In this document: positions 54,455 through 63,881 of the stretch, piece by piece | Layout of the letters: each line of letters begins with the position of its first letter | How positions within the stretch are numbered: the stretch's first letter is position 1 | Source: Pseudomonas sp. Irchel 3H7 | Lineage (GTDB): Bacteria; Pseudomonadota; Gammaproteobacteria; Pseudomonadales; Pseudomonadaceae | DNA length: 64,000 bases | Assembly: GCF_900187605.1 (NCBI RefSeq) | Contig: NZ_FYEA01000008.1 | Location: 62,001 to 126,000, forward strand | Direction of reading: 5' to 3' | Translations under genes and position numbers: made by a program | Notes under the pieces: generated by a model | Told to the model about the DNA's origin: nothing | Seen by the model: the letters and a program-made list of their open reading frames with translations, nothing else | Database searches by the model: none

Positions 54455-57400
54455 ATGAATTTTTCCCAATTCTTCATTTCACGGCCGATCTTCGCAGCGG
54501 TGCTGTCGCTGTTGATCCTGATCGCCGGTGCGATCTCGCTGTTCCAGCTACCGATCAGCGAATACCCGGAAGTCGTGCCACCGACCGTGGTGGTACGTGC
54601 CAACTTCCCGGGCGCCAACCCTAAAGTCATCGGTGAAACCGTGGCCGCTCCGCTGGAGCAGGCCATCACCGGCGTCGAGAACATGCTGTACATGTCCTCG
54701 CAGTCGACCGCCGACGGCAAGATCACCCTGACCATCACCTTCGCTCTGGGCACTGACCTGGACAATGCGCAGGTGCAGGTGCAAAACCGGGTGACCCGTA
54801 CCGAACCGAAGCTTCCCGAGGAAGTGACGCGCATCGGTATCACCGTCGACAAGGCCTCGCCCGACCTGACCATGGTTGTGCACTTGACCTCCCCGGACAA
54901 GCGCTACGACATGCTCTACCTGTCCAACTACGCGATCCTCAACATCAAGGATGAGCTCGCTCGTCTGAACGGTGTTGGTGATGTGCAGTTGTTTGGTATG
55001 GGCGATTACTCGCTGCGGGTCTGGCTCGATCCGAACAAGACCGCTTCGCGCAATCTGACCGCAACGGATGTGGTCACCGCGATTCGTGAGCAAAACCGCC
55101 AGGTCGCGGCCGGTCAATTGGGTGCGCCCCCTGCCCCGAATGCCCAGAGCTTCCAGCTGTCGGTCAACACGCAGGGCCGTCTGGTCAGCGAGGAAGAGTT
55201 CGAGAACATCATCATTCGTGCAGGCGACGACGGTGAAATCACTCGTCTCAAAGACATCGCTCGCGTTGAACTCGGTTCCAGTCAATACGCCCTGCGCTCG
55301 TTGCTGGACAATCAGCCGGCGGTAGCCATCCCGATCTTCCAGCGTCCAGGCTCCAATGCCATCGACATCTCGAACGACGTTCGGGCGAAAATGGACGAGT
55401 TGAAGAAAGGCTTCCCGCAAGGCATGGACTACAGCATCGTCTATGACCCGACGATCTTTGTGCGCGGCTCGATCGAGGCGGTGGTTCACACCCTCTTCGA
55501 AGCACTGATTCTCGTGGTACTGGTGGTGATCCTGTTCCTGCAAACCTGGCGCGCCTCGATCATTCCGTTGGTGGCGGTGCCGGTATCGTTGATCGGTACG
55601 TTTGCGGTGATGCACCTGTTCGGCTTCTCGCTCAATGCGCTCTCGCTGTTCGGCCTGGTGCTGGCCATCGGTATCGTGGTGGACGACGCCATCGTGGTGG
55701 TGGAGAACGTCGAGCGCAATATCGAGCTCGGATTGAATCCGGTCGAAGCCACCAAGCGCGCCATGCGTGAAGTGACCGGCCCGATCGTTGCCACGGCTCT
55801 GGTGCTGTGTGCGGTGTTCATTCCGGCAGCGTTCATCTCCGGTCTCACCGGGCAGTTCTACAAACAGTTTGCACTGACCATCGCCATCTCGACCGTGATC
55901 TCGGCGTTCAACTCGCTGACCCTCTCGCCAGCACTGGCCGCTGTGTTGCTGAAAAGCCACGACGCACCGAAAGACCGCTTCTCCAAAGTGCTCGACAAGA
56001 TCTTCGGTGGTTGGCTGTTCCGTCCGTTCAACCGCTTCTTCGACCGCGCCAGCCATGGCTACGTCGGTACGGTGGGCCGGGTTATCCGCAGCAGCGGCAT
56101 CGCCCTTCTGCTCTACGCCGGTCTGATGGTCCTGACCTTCTTCGGTTTCTCCAGCACGCCGACCGGTTTCGTACCCGGCCAGGACAAGCAATACCTGGTG
56201 GCCTTCGCACAACTGCCGGATGCTTCGAGCCTGGATCGCACCGAAGACGTGATCAAGCGCATGTCCGAGCTGGCGCTGAAACAGCCAGGCGTGGAAAGCG
56301 CCGTTGCGTTCCCGGGGCTGTCGATCAACGGTTTCACCAACAGCCCGAACGCCGGCATCGTCTTCGTGACGCTGAAACCGTTCGACGAGCGTAAAGACCC
56401 GAGCATGTCCGCCGGTGCAATTGCCGGTGCCTTGAACGGCCAATATGCGAACATTCAAGAGGCGTACATGGCGATCTTCCCGCCACCGCCGGTACAAGGT
56501 CTGGGCACCATTGGTGGTTTCCGTCTGCAAATCGAAGACCGGGGCAACCTGGGCTACGACGAGCTGTACAAAGAAACCATGAACATCATTAACAAGAGCC
56601 ACAGCGTGCCGGAACTGGCGGGCCTGTTCACTAGCTACACGGTGAACGTGCCACAGGTCGATGCCGCCATCGACCGTGAAAAAGCCAAGACCCACGGCGT
56701 GGCCGTCAGCGACATCTTCGACACCCTGCAGATCTACCTGGGCTCGCTGTATGCCAACGACTTCAACCGTTTCGGGCGCACCTATCAGGTCAACGTTCAG
56801 GCCGAGCAACAGTTCCGCCTCGAATCCGATCAGATCGGTCAGCTGAAAGTGCGCAACAACAAAGGCGAAATGATCCCGCTGGCGACCTTCATCAAGGTCA
56901 GCGACACCTCGGGCCCGGATCGCGTGATGCACTACAACGGCTTCATCACCGCAGAAATCAACGGTGCGGCAGCTCCCGGTTACAGCTCCGGCCAAGCCGA
57001 GAAAGCCATCGAGAAACTGCTGAAAGATGAACTGCCGAACGGCATGACCTACGAGTGGACCGACCTGACCTACCAGCAGATTCTGTCCGGCAACACCGCG
57101 TTGTTCGTGTTCCCTCTCTGCGTACTGCTGGCGTTCCTGGTGCTCGCCGCTCAATACGAAAGCTGGAGCCTGCCATTGGCGGTAATCCTGATCGTACCGA
57201 TGACCCTGCTGTCGGCCATCACCGGCGTGATCATCTCGGGCGGTGACAACAACATCTTTACCCAGATCGGCCTGATCGTACTGGTCGGACTTGCCTGTAA
57301 GAACGCGATTCTGATCGTCGAGTTCGCCAAGGACAAACAGGAAGAAGGCCTCGACCCGCTCGCTGCGGTACTGGAAGCCTGCCGTCTGCGTCTGCGGCCG

Positions 57401-57634
57401 ATCCTGATGACTTCCTTCGCGTTCATCATGGGTGTGGTGCCGCTGGTGTTCTCCAGCGGTGCCGGTGCCGAGATGCGTCACGCCATGGGTGTGGCAGTGT
57501 TCTCCGGGATGCTCGGGGTGACCTTCTTCGGTCTGTTGCTGACACCTGTGTTCTACGTACTGATCCGTAACTTTGTCGAACGCGGTGAAGCCCGCAAAGC
57601 GGCCAAAGCTCTGAAACTGGAGGCGCAACAATGA
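54455..57634 (+). CDS. mexF: RND multidrug efflux transporter, MexF-type
   Basis: A 1059-residue inner-membrane RND pump with 12 membrane segments (1 + 5, then 1 + 5) and two large periplasmic loops. The N-terminus reads FFISRPIFAAVLSLLILIAG. The proton-relay pair D-D is in GIVVDDAIVVVENVERN near 405, and the later TM10 region has GLACKNAILIVEFAKD near 950, with the conserved lysine. Length and sequence match MexF (1062). The start ATG 54455 is 15 bases after the mexE stop; the stop overlaps the oprN start (ATGA). It works with MexE and OprN as a drug efflux pump. No mexT or mexS is in the window. Confidence 0.96.
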   Translation: MNFSQFFISRPIFAAVLSLLILIAGAISLFQLPISEYPEVVPPTVVVRANFPGANPKVIGETVAAPLEQAITGVENMLYMSSQSTADGKITLTITFALGTDLDNAQVQVQNRVTRTEPKLPEEVTRIGITVDKASPDLTMVVHLTSPDKRYDMLYLSNYAILNIKDELARLNGVGDVQLFGMGDYSLRVWLDPNKTASRNLTATDVVTAIREQNRQVAAGQLGAPPAPNAQSFQLSVNTQGRLVSEEEFENIIIRAGDDGEITRLKDIARVELGSSQYALRSLLDNQPAVAIPIFQRPGSNAIDISNDVRAKMDELKKGFPQGMDYSIVYDPTIFVRGSIEAVVHTLFEALILVVLVVILFLQTWRASIIPLVAVPVSLIGTFAVMHLFGFSLNALSLFGLVLAIGIVVDDAIVVVENVERNIELGLNPVEATKRAMREVTGPIVATALVLCAVFIPAAFISGLTGQFYKQFALTIAISTVISAFNSLTLSPALAAVLLKSHDAPKDRFSKVLDKIFGGWLFRPFNRFFDRASHGYVGTVGRVIRSSGIALLLYAGLMVLTFFGFSSTPTGFVPGQDKQYLVAFAQLPDASSLDRTEDVIKRMSELALKQPGVESAVAFPGLSINGFTNSPNAGIVFVTLKPFDERKDPSMSAGAIAGALNGQYANIQEAYMAIFPPPPVQGLGTIGGFRLQIEDRGNLGYDELYKETMNIINKSHSVPELAGLFTSYTVNVPQVDAAIDREKAKTHGVAVSDIFDTLQIYLGSLYANDFNRFGRTYQVNVQAEQQFRLESDQIGQLKVRNNKGEMIPLATFIKVSDTSGPDRVMHYNGFITAEINGAAAPGYSSGQAEKAIEKLLKDELPNGMTYEWTDLTYQQILSGNTALFVFPLCVLLAFLVLAAQYESWSLPLAVILIVPMTLLSAITGVIISGGDNNIFTQIGLIVLVGLACKNAILIVEFAKDKQEEGLDPLAAVLEACRLRLRPILMTSFAFIMGVVPLVFSSGAGAEMRHAMGVAVFSGMLGVTFFGLLLTPVFYVLIRNFVERGEARKAAKALKLEAQQ

Positions 57635-59052
57635 GTCTGAAAGTCTTCCTGCCGAGTCTGCTGGTGCTGGCCCTCAGTGCCTGCGCCGTCGGCCCCGACT
57701 ACAAGACCCCAGCCACGGAGGCGGCCAACATCACGGCCGTCACCGACGGCGCCGCCGGGCAAAAGAACTTCGACCGCTCGAAATTCGAAGGCATCTGGTG
57801 GCAGCAATTCGACGATCCGACCCTTAACCAGTTGGTGACCCAATCGCTGCAAGGCAACCGTGAACTGCGCGTGGCGTTCGCCCGCTGGAAAGCCGCCCGG
57901 GCGATCCGCGACGACGCCAGCAACGATGCGATGCCGACCATCACCAGCCGCGCCAGCAGTGATCTGGCCAAGGGGCAAATCCCTGGCCAGACCACCGACC
58001 GGGTCAATAGCGAACGCTATGACCTCGGTCTGGACATGGCTTGGGAGCTGGATCTGTTTGGCCGCATCCAGCGCAATCTGGAAGCCAGCAACGCCGACCA
58101 GCAAGCGGCCGAAGCCGATCTGTATCAACTGCAAGTCACCATGATTGCCGAACTGGTCGATGCTTACGGTCAACTGCGCGGTGCCCAGCTGCGCGAAAAG
58201 ATCGCCGTGGCCAACCTGAACAATCAGGTGGAGTCGCGCAAGATCACCATCAGCCTGCGAGACGCCGGTGTCGGTGATCAGCTCGATGTCGAGCGCGCCG
58301 ATGCGCGTCTGGCCAACGTTGAAGCCACCGTGCCGCAGTTGCAGGCGGAACAGGTTCGGCAGAAAAACCGCATCGCCACCCTGCTCGGTGAGCGTCCGGA
58401 CAAGCTGACCGTCGATCTGAGCCCGAAAGACTTGCCGGCGATTGCCAAGGCCTTGCCGATCGGAGATCCGGGCGAACTGCTGCAGCGTCGGCCGGACATT
58501 CTCAGCGCTGAACGCAATCTGGCTTCGGCCACGGCGCGTATCGGCGTGGCGAAAGCCGATCTGTTCCCTCGGGTCAGCCTTAGCGGCTTCCTCGGCTGGA
58601 CGGCCGGGCGTGGTTCGCAGATCGGTTCCTCGGCGGCCAACGCCTGGGCACTCGGCCCGAGCATCACGTGGGCGGCGTTCGACCTTGGCAGCGTACGCGC
58701 CCGTTTGCGTGGCGCCGATGCTGAAGCCGAAGGCGCACTGGCGACTTACGAGCAACAAGTGCTGCTGGCCCTGGAAGAGTCGGAAAACGCTTTCAGCGAT
58801 TACGGCAAACGCCAGCAACGCCTGATCTCGCTGATCCGTCAGAGCGAATCGAGCCGCAAGGCTGCCGACCTGGCTGAAATTCGCTATCGCGAAGGCACGA
58901 CTGACTTCCTCGTGCTGCTCGACGCTCAACGTGAACGGTTGAACGCCGAAGACAGTCAGGCCCAGGCCGAAGTTGACCTGTATCGCGGCATTGTCGCGAT
59001 CTACAAGGCCCTTGGCGGCGGCTGGCAACCGGAGACTGTTGCCAGCAAGTAA
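57631..59052 (+). CDS. oprN: RND efflux outer-membrane channel, OprN-type
   Basis: A 473-residue outer-membrane lipoprotein of the OprM/OprN family. The signal peptide ends in LSAC (Cys 18), followed by AVGPDYKTP, the family's usual mature start. Two repeated domains of coiled helices and the beta strands typical of the trimeric channel are visible; YDLGLDMAWELDLFGRI near 130 and PSITWAAFDLGSVRARL near 345 are the family's strand motifs. Length matches OprN (472). The start overlaps the mexF stop by four bases. A strong terminator follows about 50 bases later. Confidence 0.95.
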   Translation: MSLKVFLPSLLVLALSACAVGPDYKTPATEAANITAVTDGAAGQKNFDRSKFEGIWWQQFDDPTLNQLVTQSLQGNRELRVAFARWKAARAIRDDASNDAMPTITSRASSDLAKGQIPGQTTDRVNSERYDLGLDMAWELDLFGRIQRNLEASNADQQAAEADLYQLQVTMIAELVDAYGQLRGAQLREKIAVANLNNQVESRKITISLRDAGVGDQLDVERADARLANVEATVPQLQAEQVRQKNRIATLLGERPDKLTVDLSPKDLPAIAKALPIGDPGELLQRRPDILSAERNLASATARIGVAKADLFPRVSLSGFLGWTAGRGSQIGSSAANAWALGPSITWAAFDLGSVRARLRGADAEAEGALATYEQQVLLALEESENAFSDYGKRQQRLISLIRQSESSRKAADLAEIRYREGTTDFLVLLDAQRERLNAEDSQAQAEVDLYRGIVAIYKALGGGWQPETVASK

Positions 59053-59101
59053 TCGATTGTTAAAGAGCTCCTTTGGTTGGCCGCAACCAACCAAATTTTT
59101 T

Positions 59102-59134
59102 GCCCCGCGTATCATTCGGTCGCGGGGCTTTTTT
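59102..59134 (+). terminator. Intrinsic terminator of the mexEF-oprN operon
   Basis: GCCCCGCG and CGCGGGGC pair around an 11-base loop and are followed by TTTTTTAT. It lies 50 bases after the oprN stop. Confidence 0.92.
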
Positions 59135-59159
59135 ATGCCTAGAAAATCACACCCTCTTC

Positions 59160-59246
59160 TGTAAGAGCTGCCGCAGACTGCGATCTTTCGACTTTGCTTT
59201 AAAGGAGCAGATCAAAAGATCGCAGCCTGCGGCAGCTCCTACAGGG
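59160..59246. repeat. REPIN-like inverted repeat, family B
   Basis: The arms TGTAAGAGCTGCCGCAGACTG and GCAGCCTGCGGCAGCTCCTAC flank AT-richer inner sequence. It lies between the oprN terminator and the convergent efflux adaptor gene, directly next to the latter's stop. Confidence 0.88.
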
Positions 59247-59247
59247 A

Positions 59248-60192
59248 TCAGTTTTCCAGCACGGTGACGGTCGCTGTGGTGCCCGCACGCAAACGGTTTT
59301 TGCCGGCGTAGTCGCCATCGATTTCGATCCGTACCGGCACCCGCTGCGCCAGTTTCACCCAGGTGTAACTCGGGTTGATGTTGGCCAGCAGCCGACTGCC
59401 CGGCGCGTTCTCCCGGTCGGCAATGGCGAAGGCAATGCTCTGCACCGTACCGCCGAAGGTCTCCCCACTCATCAATTGCACCCGCACCCGATCGCCCTCA
59501 CCGATTCGCGGTAGTTTGGTTTCTTCGAAATAACCGCTGATGTAGAACGAATCACTGTCGACCAGCGCCAACAACGCGCCGCCACTCACTGCGTAGTCAC
59601 CTTCGCGAGTCAGCAGGTTAGTGACATAGCCACTGACCGGTGACTCGACGCGGGTGCGCTGCAAGTCCAGTTCGGCCTGAGTCATCGCGGCAATCGCCAA
59701 CTGCACATTGGCTTCGGCCAGGCCGAGATTGGCCTGATTACGTAAAAGATCGGCCTGGGCCACCGCTACATCGGTACTGGATTTCTCCCACTCTTCCCCG
59801 GAAATCGCAAAACCCTGCTTGAGCGTACGCCGCCTACGCTCTTCGCTTTGCCGCTGTTTGAGCAAGGCTTCACTGGCAACGATTGCCGCTTGCGACTGGC
59901 CCAGCGTCGCCTTGGCCACTTCCACTGAACGTCGCGAATGCTCCACCGCCAACCTGTAACGCGCCGGGTCGATCTCCATCAACAGTTGCCCCTTGTCGAC
60001 ATGCTGGTTGTCCTGCACCGCCAGCCTGACAATGCGCCCCGAGACATCCGCCGACAGCGTCACCACATCCGCCCTCACCCGGGCATCGCGAGTCCACGGT
60101 GCGCGGGTGTAATGCTCCCAGGCGAACCAGCCGAGCACGATCGCCAGCAACACCACCGCCAACGTGATCAATCGCGTGAATAACACTTTCAA
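59248..60192 (-). CDS. HlyD-family efflux adaptor, AaeA-like
   Basis: A 314-residue membrane-anchored adaptor. One membrane segment at about 8-25 (LITLAVVLLAIVLGWFAWEHY) leads to the AaeA-like HYTRAPWTRDARVRADVV motif, typical of adaptors for aromatic acid exporters. The two lipoyl halves are VSGRIVRLAVQDNQHVDKGQ near 50 and ESPVSGYVTNLLTREGDYAV near 190, with a coiled hairpin between. It is the last of three genes with DUF1656 and FUSC, the usual aaeX-aaeA-aaeB-type set. It would help to export aromatic carboxylates or similar compounds. The start ATG 60192 is 4 bases after the DUF1656 stop. Confidence 0.92.
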   Translation of the reverse strand: MKVLFTRLITLAVVLLAIVLGWFAWEHYTRAPWTRDARVRADVVTLSADVSGRIVRLAVQDNQHVDKGQLLMEIDPARYRLAVEHSRRSVEVAKATLGQSQAAIVASEALLKQRQSEERRRRTLKQGFAISGEEWEKSSTDVAVAQADLLRNQANLGLAEANVQLAIAAMTQAELDLQRTRVESPVSGYVTNLLTREGDYAVSGGALLALVDSDSFYISGYFEETKLPRIGEGDRVRVQLMSGETFGGTVQSIAFAIADRENAPGSRLLANINPSYTWVKLAQRVPVRIEIDGDYAGKNRLRAGTTATVTVLEN

Positions 60193-60196
60193 GGCA

Positions 60197-60397
60197 TCAG
60201 GCTCCCATCAGCAAAATCAGCGTGGCACAGACGCAGGCATATAGGGCGCCTTCGAACAGCGCTTCATGCCAGACCAGGCGCAGCACACCCAGACGCCGCA
60301 ATCCCCAGTCGAGCAGCATGAATATCGGTATGGCCAACAATAGCGCCTGGGCAATGGGCGGCAGGTAGACACCGCCAATCTCGAAATCAATGGGCAA
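60197..60397 (-). CDS. DUF1656 small membrane protein (AaeX-like)
   Basis: A 66-residue membrane protein with two hydrophobic segments (about 13-30 and 44-64) and the family's N-terminus PIDFEIGGVYLPP. The TTG at 60397 is favoured because it matches the family start and has GGAG nine bases upstream; the frame upstream to 60439 would overlap the FUSC gene by more. It overlaps the FUSC gene's 3' end by 11 bases and is followed by the AaeA-like adaptor, so all three are translated from one message. Its role in the pump is unknown. Confidence 0.88.
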   Translation of the reverse strand: MPIDFEIGGVYLPPIAQALLLAIPIFMLLDWGLRRLGVLRLVWHEALFEGALYACVCATLILLMGA

Positions 60398-62534
60398 GGG
60401 CTGCTTCTCCTTCCGGGACAGATTGCTGGATGGCGTCACCGTGGCGCTGCAGGAATGACACGACGATCAACAGGGCCACGCGCATGCGAAACAACGACCA
60501 CACATGCTCATGACTGGCGACGTGCAATTCATCCAGTTCGTCGCCCAGTGTATGCAGCGTGGTCAGCAGTGGTGCCAATTGCACATCCTGACGCCCGGCG
60601 ACAAAACGCCCGGTTTTGCGCACGGCCGAAGCAAGACGCTGATTGAAGGTGTCTGTCAGCAGCGCATTGTTGTGTGCCTGCTGACGCAGTTGATGCATCG
60701 CCACACCCAGCGCAACACACGCCAGGCTGATTTCGTAAAGTTGCTGCATCGCGCGGCTGTTCACCGCCGGCAGCAGGCCGAGCATGCTGGTCAGACGATC
60801 GACCATGCGGCTTTCGAAGGCGAACTGTTGTTCATCGGTCGCGGGGGTTTTGGTTAGCGCATACACCTGCTCGCGCGCTTCGTTGTACAAGCGACGAAGG
60901 CGCCACGCCGGGCGAAACGGGAAAATCCACGCGTAAACAATCAGGGCAAGCATGGCCGCACTGACGTAGGCGCCGGCGAACTCGAACCATTGAATCGCCG
61001 TGTTCTGCCCGGTACCGACATTCTGCGGGCCGATCATCAGGAAACTCGACAACCCCAGTCCCATGCCGATGCCCGCCGTCGCCGGGCTGGCAAGACCAAT
61101 TGCGATCACATACAGCAGCGGGGCCAGCAGTAATGCCAACAGCTCGAAATCACTGACCGCCGGCACCAGCATGAATTGATAGAACGCCGAGACCACCAGC
61201 GCGAGCCCCAAGCCTCGGGCGTAACTTTGCGCGGCCATCAGTGGACGCGGGAAAGTAGCCATCAGCGAACAGAGGATTCCCACCAGAATCATCCCGCCCC
61301 GCGCACCGTCCCACGCGGTTTCGATCCAGATCAACCCGGCCACCAGCAACGCAGTGAAAGCGCGAATCGCGTTCATCGACGCCAGGGTGAAGTCCAGATG
61401 CAACGGGCTGACCTGACCGCGATAGAGGCAACTGGCCTCGCGCCCTTCCTGGATGGCATCGCTCAATTCGAGGATTTGCTCCAGTTGCTGCAACAGCCGC
61501 GCCTGTTCCCAGCGCAGCGCCCAGGCCAGCGAACGTAGCGTGGCACTCATGTCTTCAGTCAGTTGTTCGGCCTGATAAGCGAGCGCCTCGAACTGATGCT
61601 GCAGCGTGATAAACCGGTGACGTGTGGGCTCGGGCAATGATCGCCCCTGCTCCGCCAACTGATCGAGGAGCGCCAGTTCGTCCGCACGCAGTCGCTGGAT
61701 ATCCAGCGGCAGCTCCCCCTCCCAACGTTCGGTGAGCAGTTCGCGTTGATGGCGCAGCGCGGTTAATCGCGAGGTCAACAGCATCAGTTGATTGCCCAAC
61801 AGCAGCACCAGATGGTTGGCGCTGCGCAATCGTGGTGCATCGAAATACAAGTGTCGCCGCAAGCCTTCAAGTGCGCTGATCTCCCCCAGCAGTTGCATTT
61901 GCCGGCGCTGGAAATCGGCCTCGCTTTCTTCCGTGCGAAGCACCGCCGCTGCGTGGCTGGCGGCCAGTTTGATCAGTTGATCGACTTTGGCGAAATAACC
62001 CTTGGCCACCGCTTGCGGGCGCGCTGTCAGCAGGCTGACGACACACACGCACGCCACGGCCAGCAAGGTTTCGGTCACGCGGGTAACCGCCAGTAAAAAC
62101 GTACCGTCCTGATCCGGAATCGCCAGTAACGCCACCACCACGGCAGTGTAACCACTGAGCACAAATGCTTGAGAGCTGGTGTAGCGCAGCAACGTACCGC
62201 CCGCCGTGCACAGCGCCAGCCATAGGGCCAGAGTGGTAATGAATGGCAGCGGTGCCTGGGGAAAGATCGCCATGATCAACACCGCCACCGCCGCCCCGAG
62301 GGTCGTACCGATCACCTGACCGAAACTGCGCGCCAGTGCCATCCCGGCCAACGGCTGGCTGACGATGACTACCGCCATGATCGACCACTTGGGCTGGTCG
62401 AGATCGAACAAAAAGGCCAGATACAAAGTCAACAATCCCGCCGCGATGGTTCGCAGGGCAAACAGCAGGACGGCCTGACCGGGATGGATCACGGCCTTGA
62501 AATAATTGAACAGGGCTTGCATGGGCACACTCAT
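60387..62534 (-). CDS. FUSC-family exporter, AaeB-like
   Basis: A 715-residue inner-membrane protein of the FUSC family, the pump component of aromatic acid efflux systems. Two blocks of membrane segments (about 20-165 and 385-520) are each followed by a long cytoplasmic helical part. The family pattern is visible in WSIMAVVIVSQPLAGMALARS near 45-65 and in RGGMILVGILCSLMATFPRP near 420. The start is the ATG at 62534 (MSVPMQAL); ATG 62522 is an alternative, and frames to 62621 lack a ribosome binding site. It is the first gene of the FUSC-DUF1656-adaptor operon and is divergent from the TPR protein gene. The substrate is unknown. Confidence 0.92.
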   Translation of the reverse strand: MSVPMQALFNYFKAVIHPGQAVLLFALRTIAAGLLTLYLAFLFDLDQPKWSIMAVVIVSQPLAGMALARSFGQVIGTTLGAAVAVLIMAIFPQAPLPFITTLALWLALCTAGGTLLRYTSSQAFVLSGYTAVVVALLAIPDQDGTFLLAVTRVTETLLAVACVCVVSLLTARPQAVAKGYFAKVDQLIKLAASHAAAVLRTEESEADFQRRQMQLLGEISALEGLRRHLYFDAPRLRSANHLVLLLGNQLMLLTSRLTALRHQRELLTERWEGELPLDIQRLRADELALLDQLAEQGRSLPEPTRHRFITLQHQFEALAYQAEQLTEDMSATLRSLAWALRWEQARLLQQLEQILELSDAIQEGREASCLYRGQVSPLHLDFTLASMNAIRAFTALLVAGLIWIETAWDGARGGMILVGILCSLMATFPRPLMAAQSYARGLGLALVVSAFYQFMLVPAVSDFELLALLLAPLLYVIAIGLASPATAGIGMGLGLSSFLMIGPQNVGTGQNTAIQWFEFAGAYVSAAMLALIVYAWIFPFRPAWRLRRLYNEAREQVYALTKTPATDEQQFAFESRMVDRLTSMLGLLPAVNSRAMQQLYEISLACVALGVAMHQLRQQAHNNALLTDTFNQRLASAVRKTGRFVAGRQDVQLAPLLTTLHTLGDELDELHVASHEHVWSLFRMRVALLIVVSFLQRHGDAIQQSVPEGEAALAH

Positions 62535-62693
62535 CGAAGCGACTTCTGCAAGCGTAGACACTGCATCGAAAGCCTGACGGGTAACTGAGTCGACGCAGCT
62601 TGTAGGGCGATTCGCATGCACAGGGTTTGACTCGTGGCCCGCGCTGACCGAAGCTTGCCGTTCTGCTCAAGAACGCCTGTTTCGGAAACCTGC

Positions 62694-63749
62694 ATGCCTC
62701 AGTCGCGCCGCTACCTGCTTATCAGCCTGGGCCTTGTGCTTGTCGTCATTGTCGCGTGGTTGTCCGTGCGCAGCACCGTGCCGGTCATACCCGATGCGAT
62801 CAAACACGGCTATAGCGAAGCGCTGGATGCCGCGCGCAAGGGTCAACCGGGCGCGGCGCGTCAGCTATATCAACAGCTGGGCCGTCCGGACATCTCGGTC
62901 AAGCGCCGCGTGTGGCTGCATGGCGAGCTGCCTAACTATCCGAGTCCACAGGCGTTGAAGCTGGCCGACACCGACCTGCAAAACGAATCCCCCGCCGTGC
63001 GGCTGGCGGCGATCAAAAGCGTGGTGGGGCTGGTGCCAGGCGGGCAACGCAGCCTGTTGCTCGGGCCAATGCTCGATGATGAAGATCAAACCGTGCGCTT
63101 TGCCGCCATCAACGCTCTGCTCGGCTTGACCCCGGATGAACTGGGTCTGTACTTCGCACCGCTGCAACAAGCAATCGACGGCTGGGAACAAACGCTCAAG
63201 GCGCAACCGGAAAGCGCCGCCAACTACGCGCAAATCGCTCGGCTGCATCTACACAACGCCGAACTCAAGGAGGCGCAGGTCGCGCTCGATAACACCCTGC
63301 GCCTGGAGCCCGGCAATCTGCAGGCGCTGGTGATGCAGATCGATGTCCTCGACCGCCAGGGCCAGACCGACGCCGCCCGGCAATTGCTGGGGCAACAACT
63401 CAAAGCGCAACCCGATTCTGCTTATCTGCAACATGCTCTGGGTCTTTGGCTGTTACACCACGATCAGCGCGAATACGCCCTGCTCGGCTTGTCCAAGGCC
63501 GTCGAACTTGAGCCAGATAACAAGGATTACCGCTACGACCTCGCCACCACTCTGCACAGCGCCGAAGAACTGGAAGCGGCACAAAAGCAATTGCAGGAAA
63601 TCGTCCAGCGCCACCCCGCTGACCGCAAGGCGCGGGTCTTGTTGATCAACTACTGGAAAGAAAGCGGTCAACTGCAGAATGTGCAGATTCTGTTGGCGCA
63701 ACTGGAACAACTCAACCCGGATGACCCGGCCTTGCAGCAAGGCCTCTGA
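62694..63749 (+). CDS. TPR-repeat protein with N-terminal membrane anchor
   Basis: A 351-residue protein with one N-terminal hydrophobic segment (residues about 6-24, RYLLISLGLVLVVIVAWLSV) and a periplasmic part with HEAT-like helices (about 90-140) and then at least five TPR-like units (about 165-345), such as AANYAQIARLHLHNAELKEA and AYLQHALGLWLLHHDQREYA. It probably serves as a protein-interaction scaffold. The ATG 62694 is favoured because it begins just before the membrane anchor; the frame from 62634 adds an unrelated leader. It is divergent from the FUSC gene and 130 bases before a KaiC-like gene on the same strand; a functional link is not shown. Confidence 0.85.
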   Translation: MPQSRRYLLISLGLVLVVIVAWLSVRSTVPVIPDAIKHGYSEALDAARKGQPGAARQLYQQLGRPDISVKRRVWLHGELPNYPSPQALKLADTDLQNESPAVRLAAIKSVVGLVPGGQRSLLLGPMLDDEDQTVRFAAINALLGLTPDELGLYFAPLQQAIDGWEQTLKAQPESAANYAQIARLHLHNAELKEAQVALDNTLRLEPGNLQALVMQIDVLDRQGQTDAARQLLGQQLKAQPDSAYLQHALGLWLLHHDQREYALLGLSKAVELEPDNKDYRYDLATTLHSAEELEAAQKQLQEIVQRHPADRKARVLLINYWKESGQLQNVQILLAQLEQLNPDDPALQQGL

Positions 63750-63881
63750 CCCACTTTCGACAGCTCTTTCGACACATCTCGCAAGGAATTTCGGAACTGC
63801 CATCACGCCAAAGGGTCAAGTTAATCAGGCCGCGTGATTCTGTTGGCGGCCTCGCTTCCCTTAGTCATGAGAGGGCATTTT

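Noticed and set aside
54548..57631. A 1027-codon open frame antisense to mexF
   Set aside because: High G+C in third positions of mexF suppresses stops on the other strand. The antisense translation is rich in His, Arg, Gln and Asp with no domain, while the sense frame is a full MexF.
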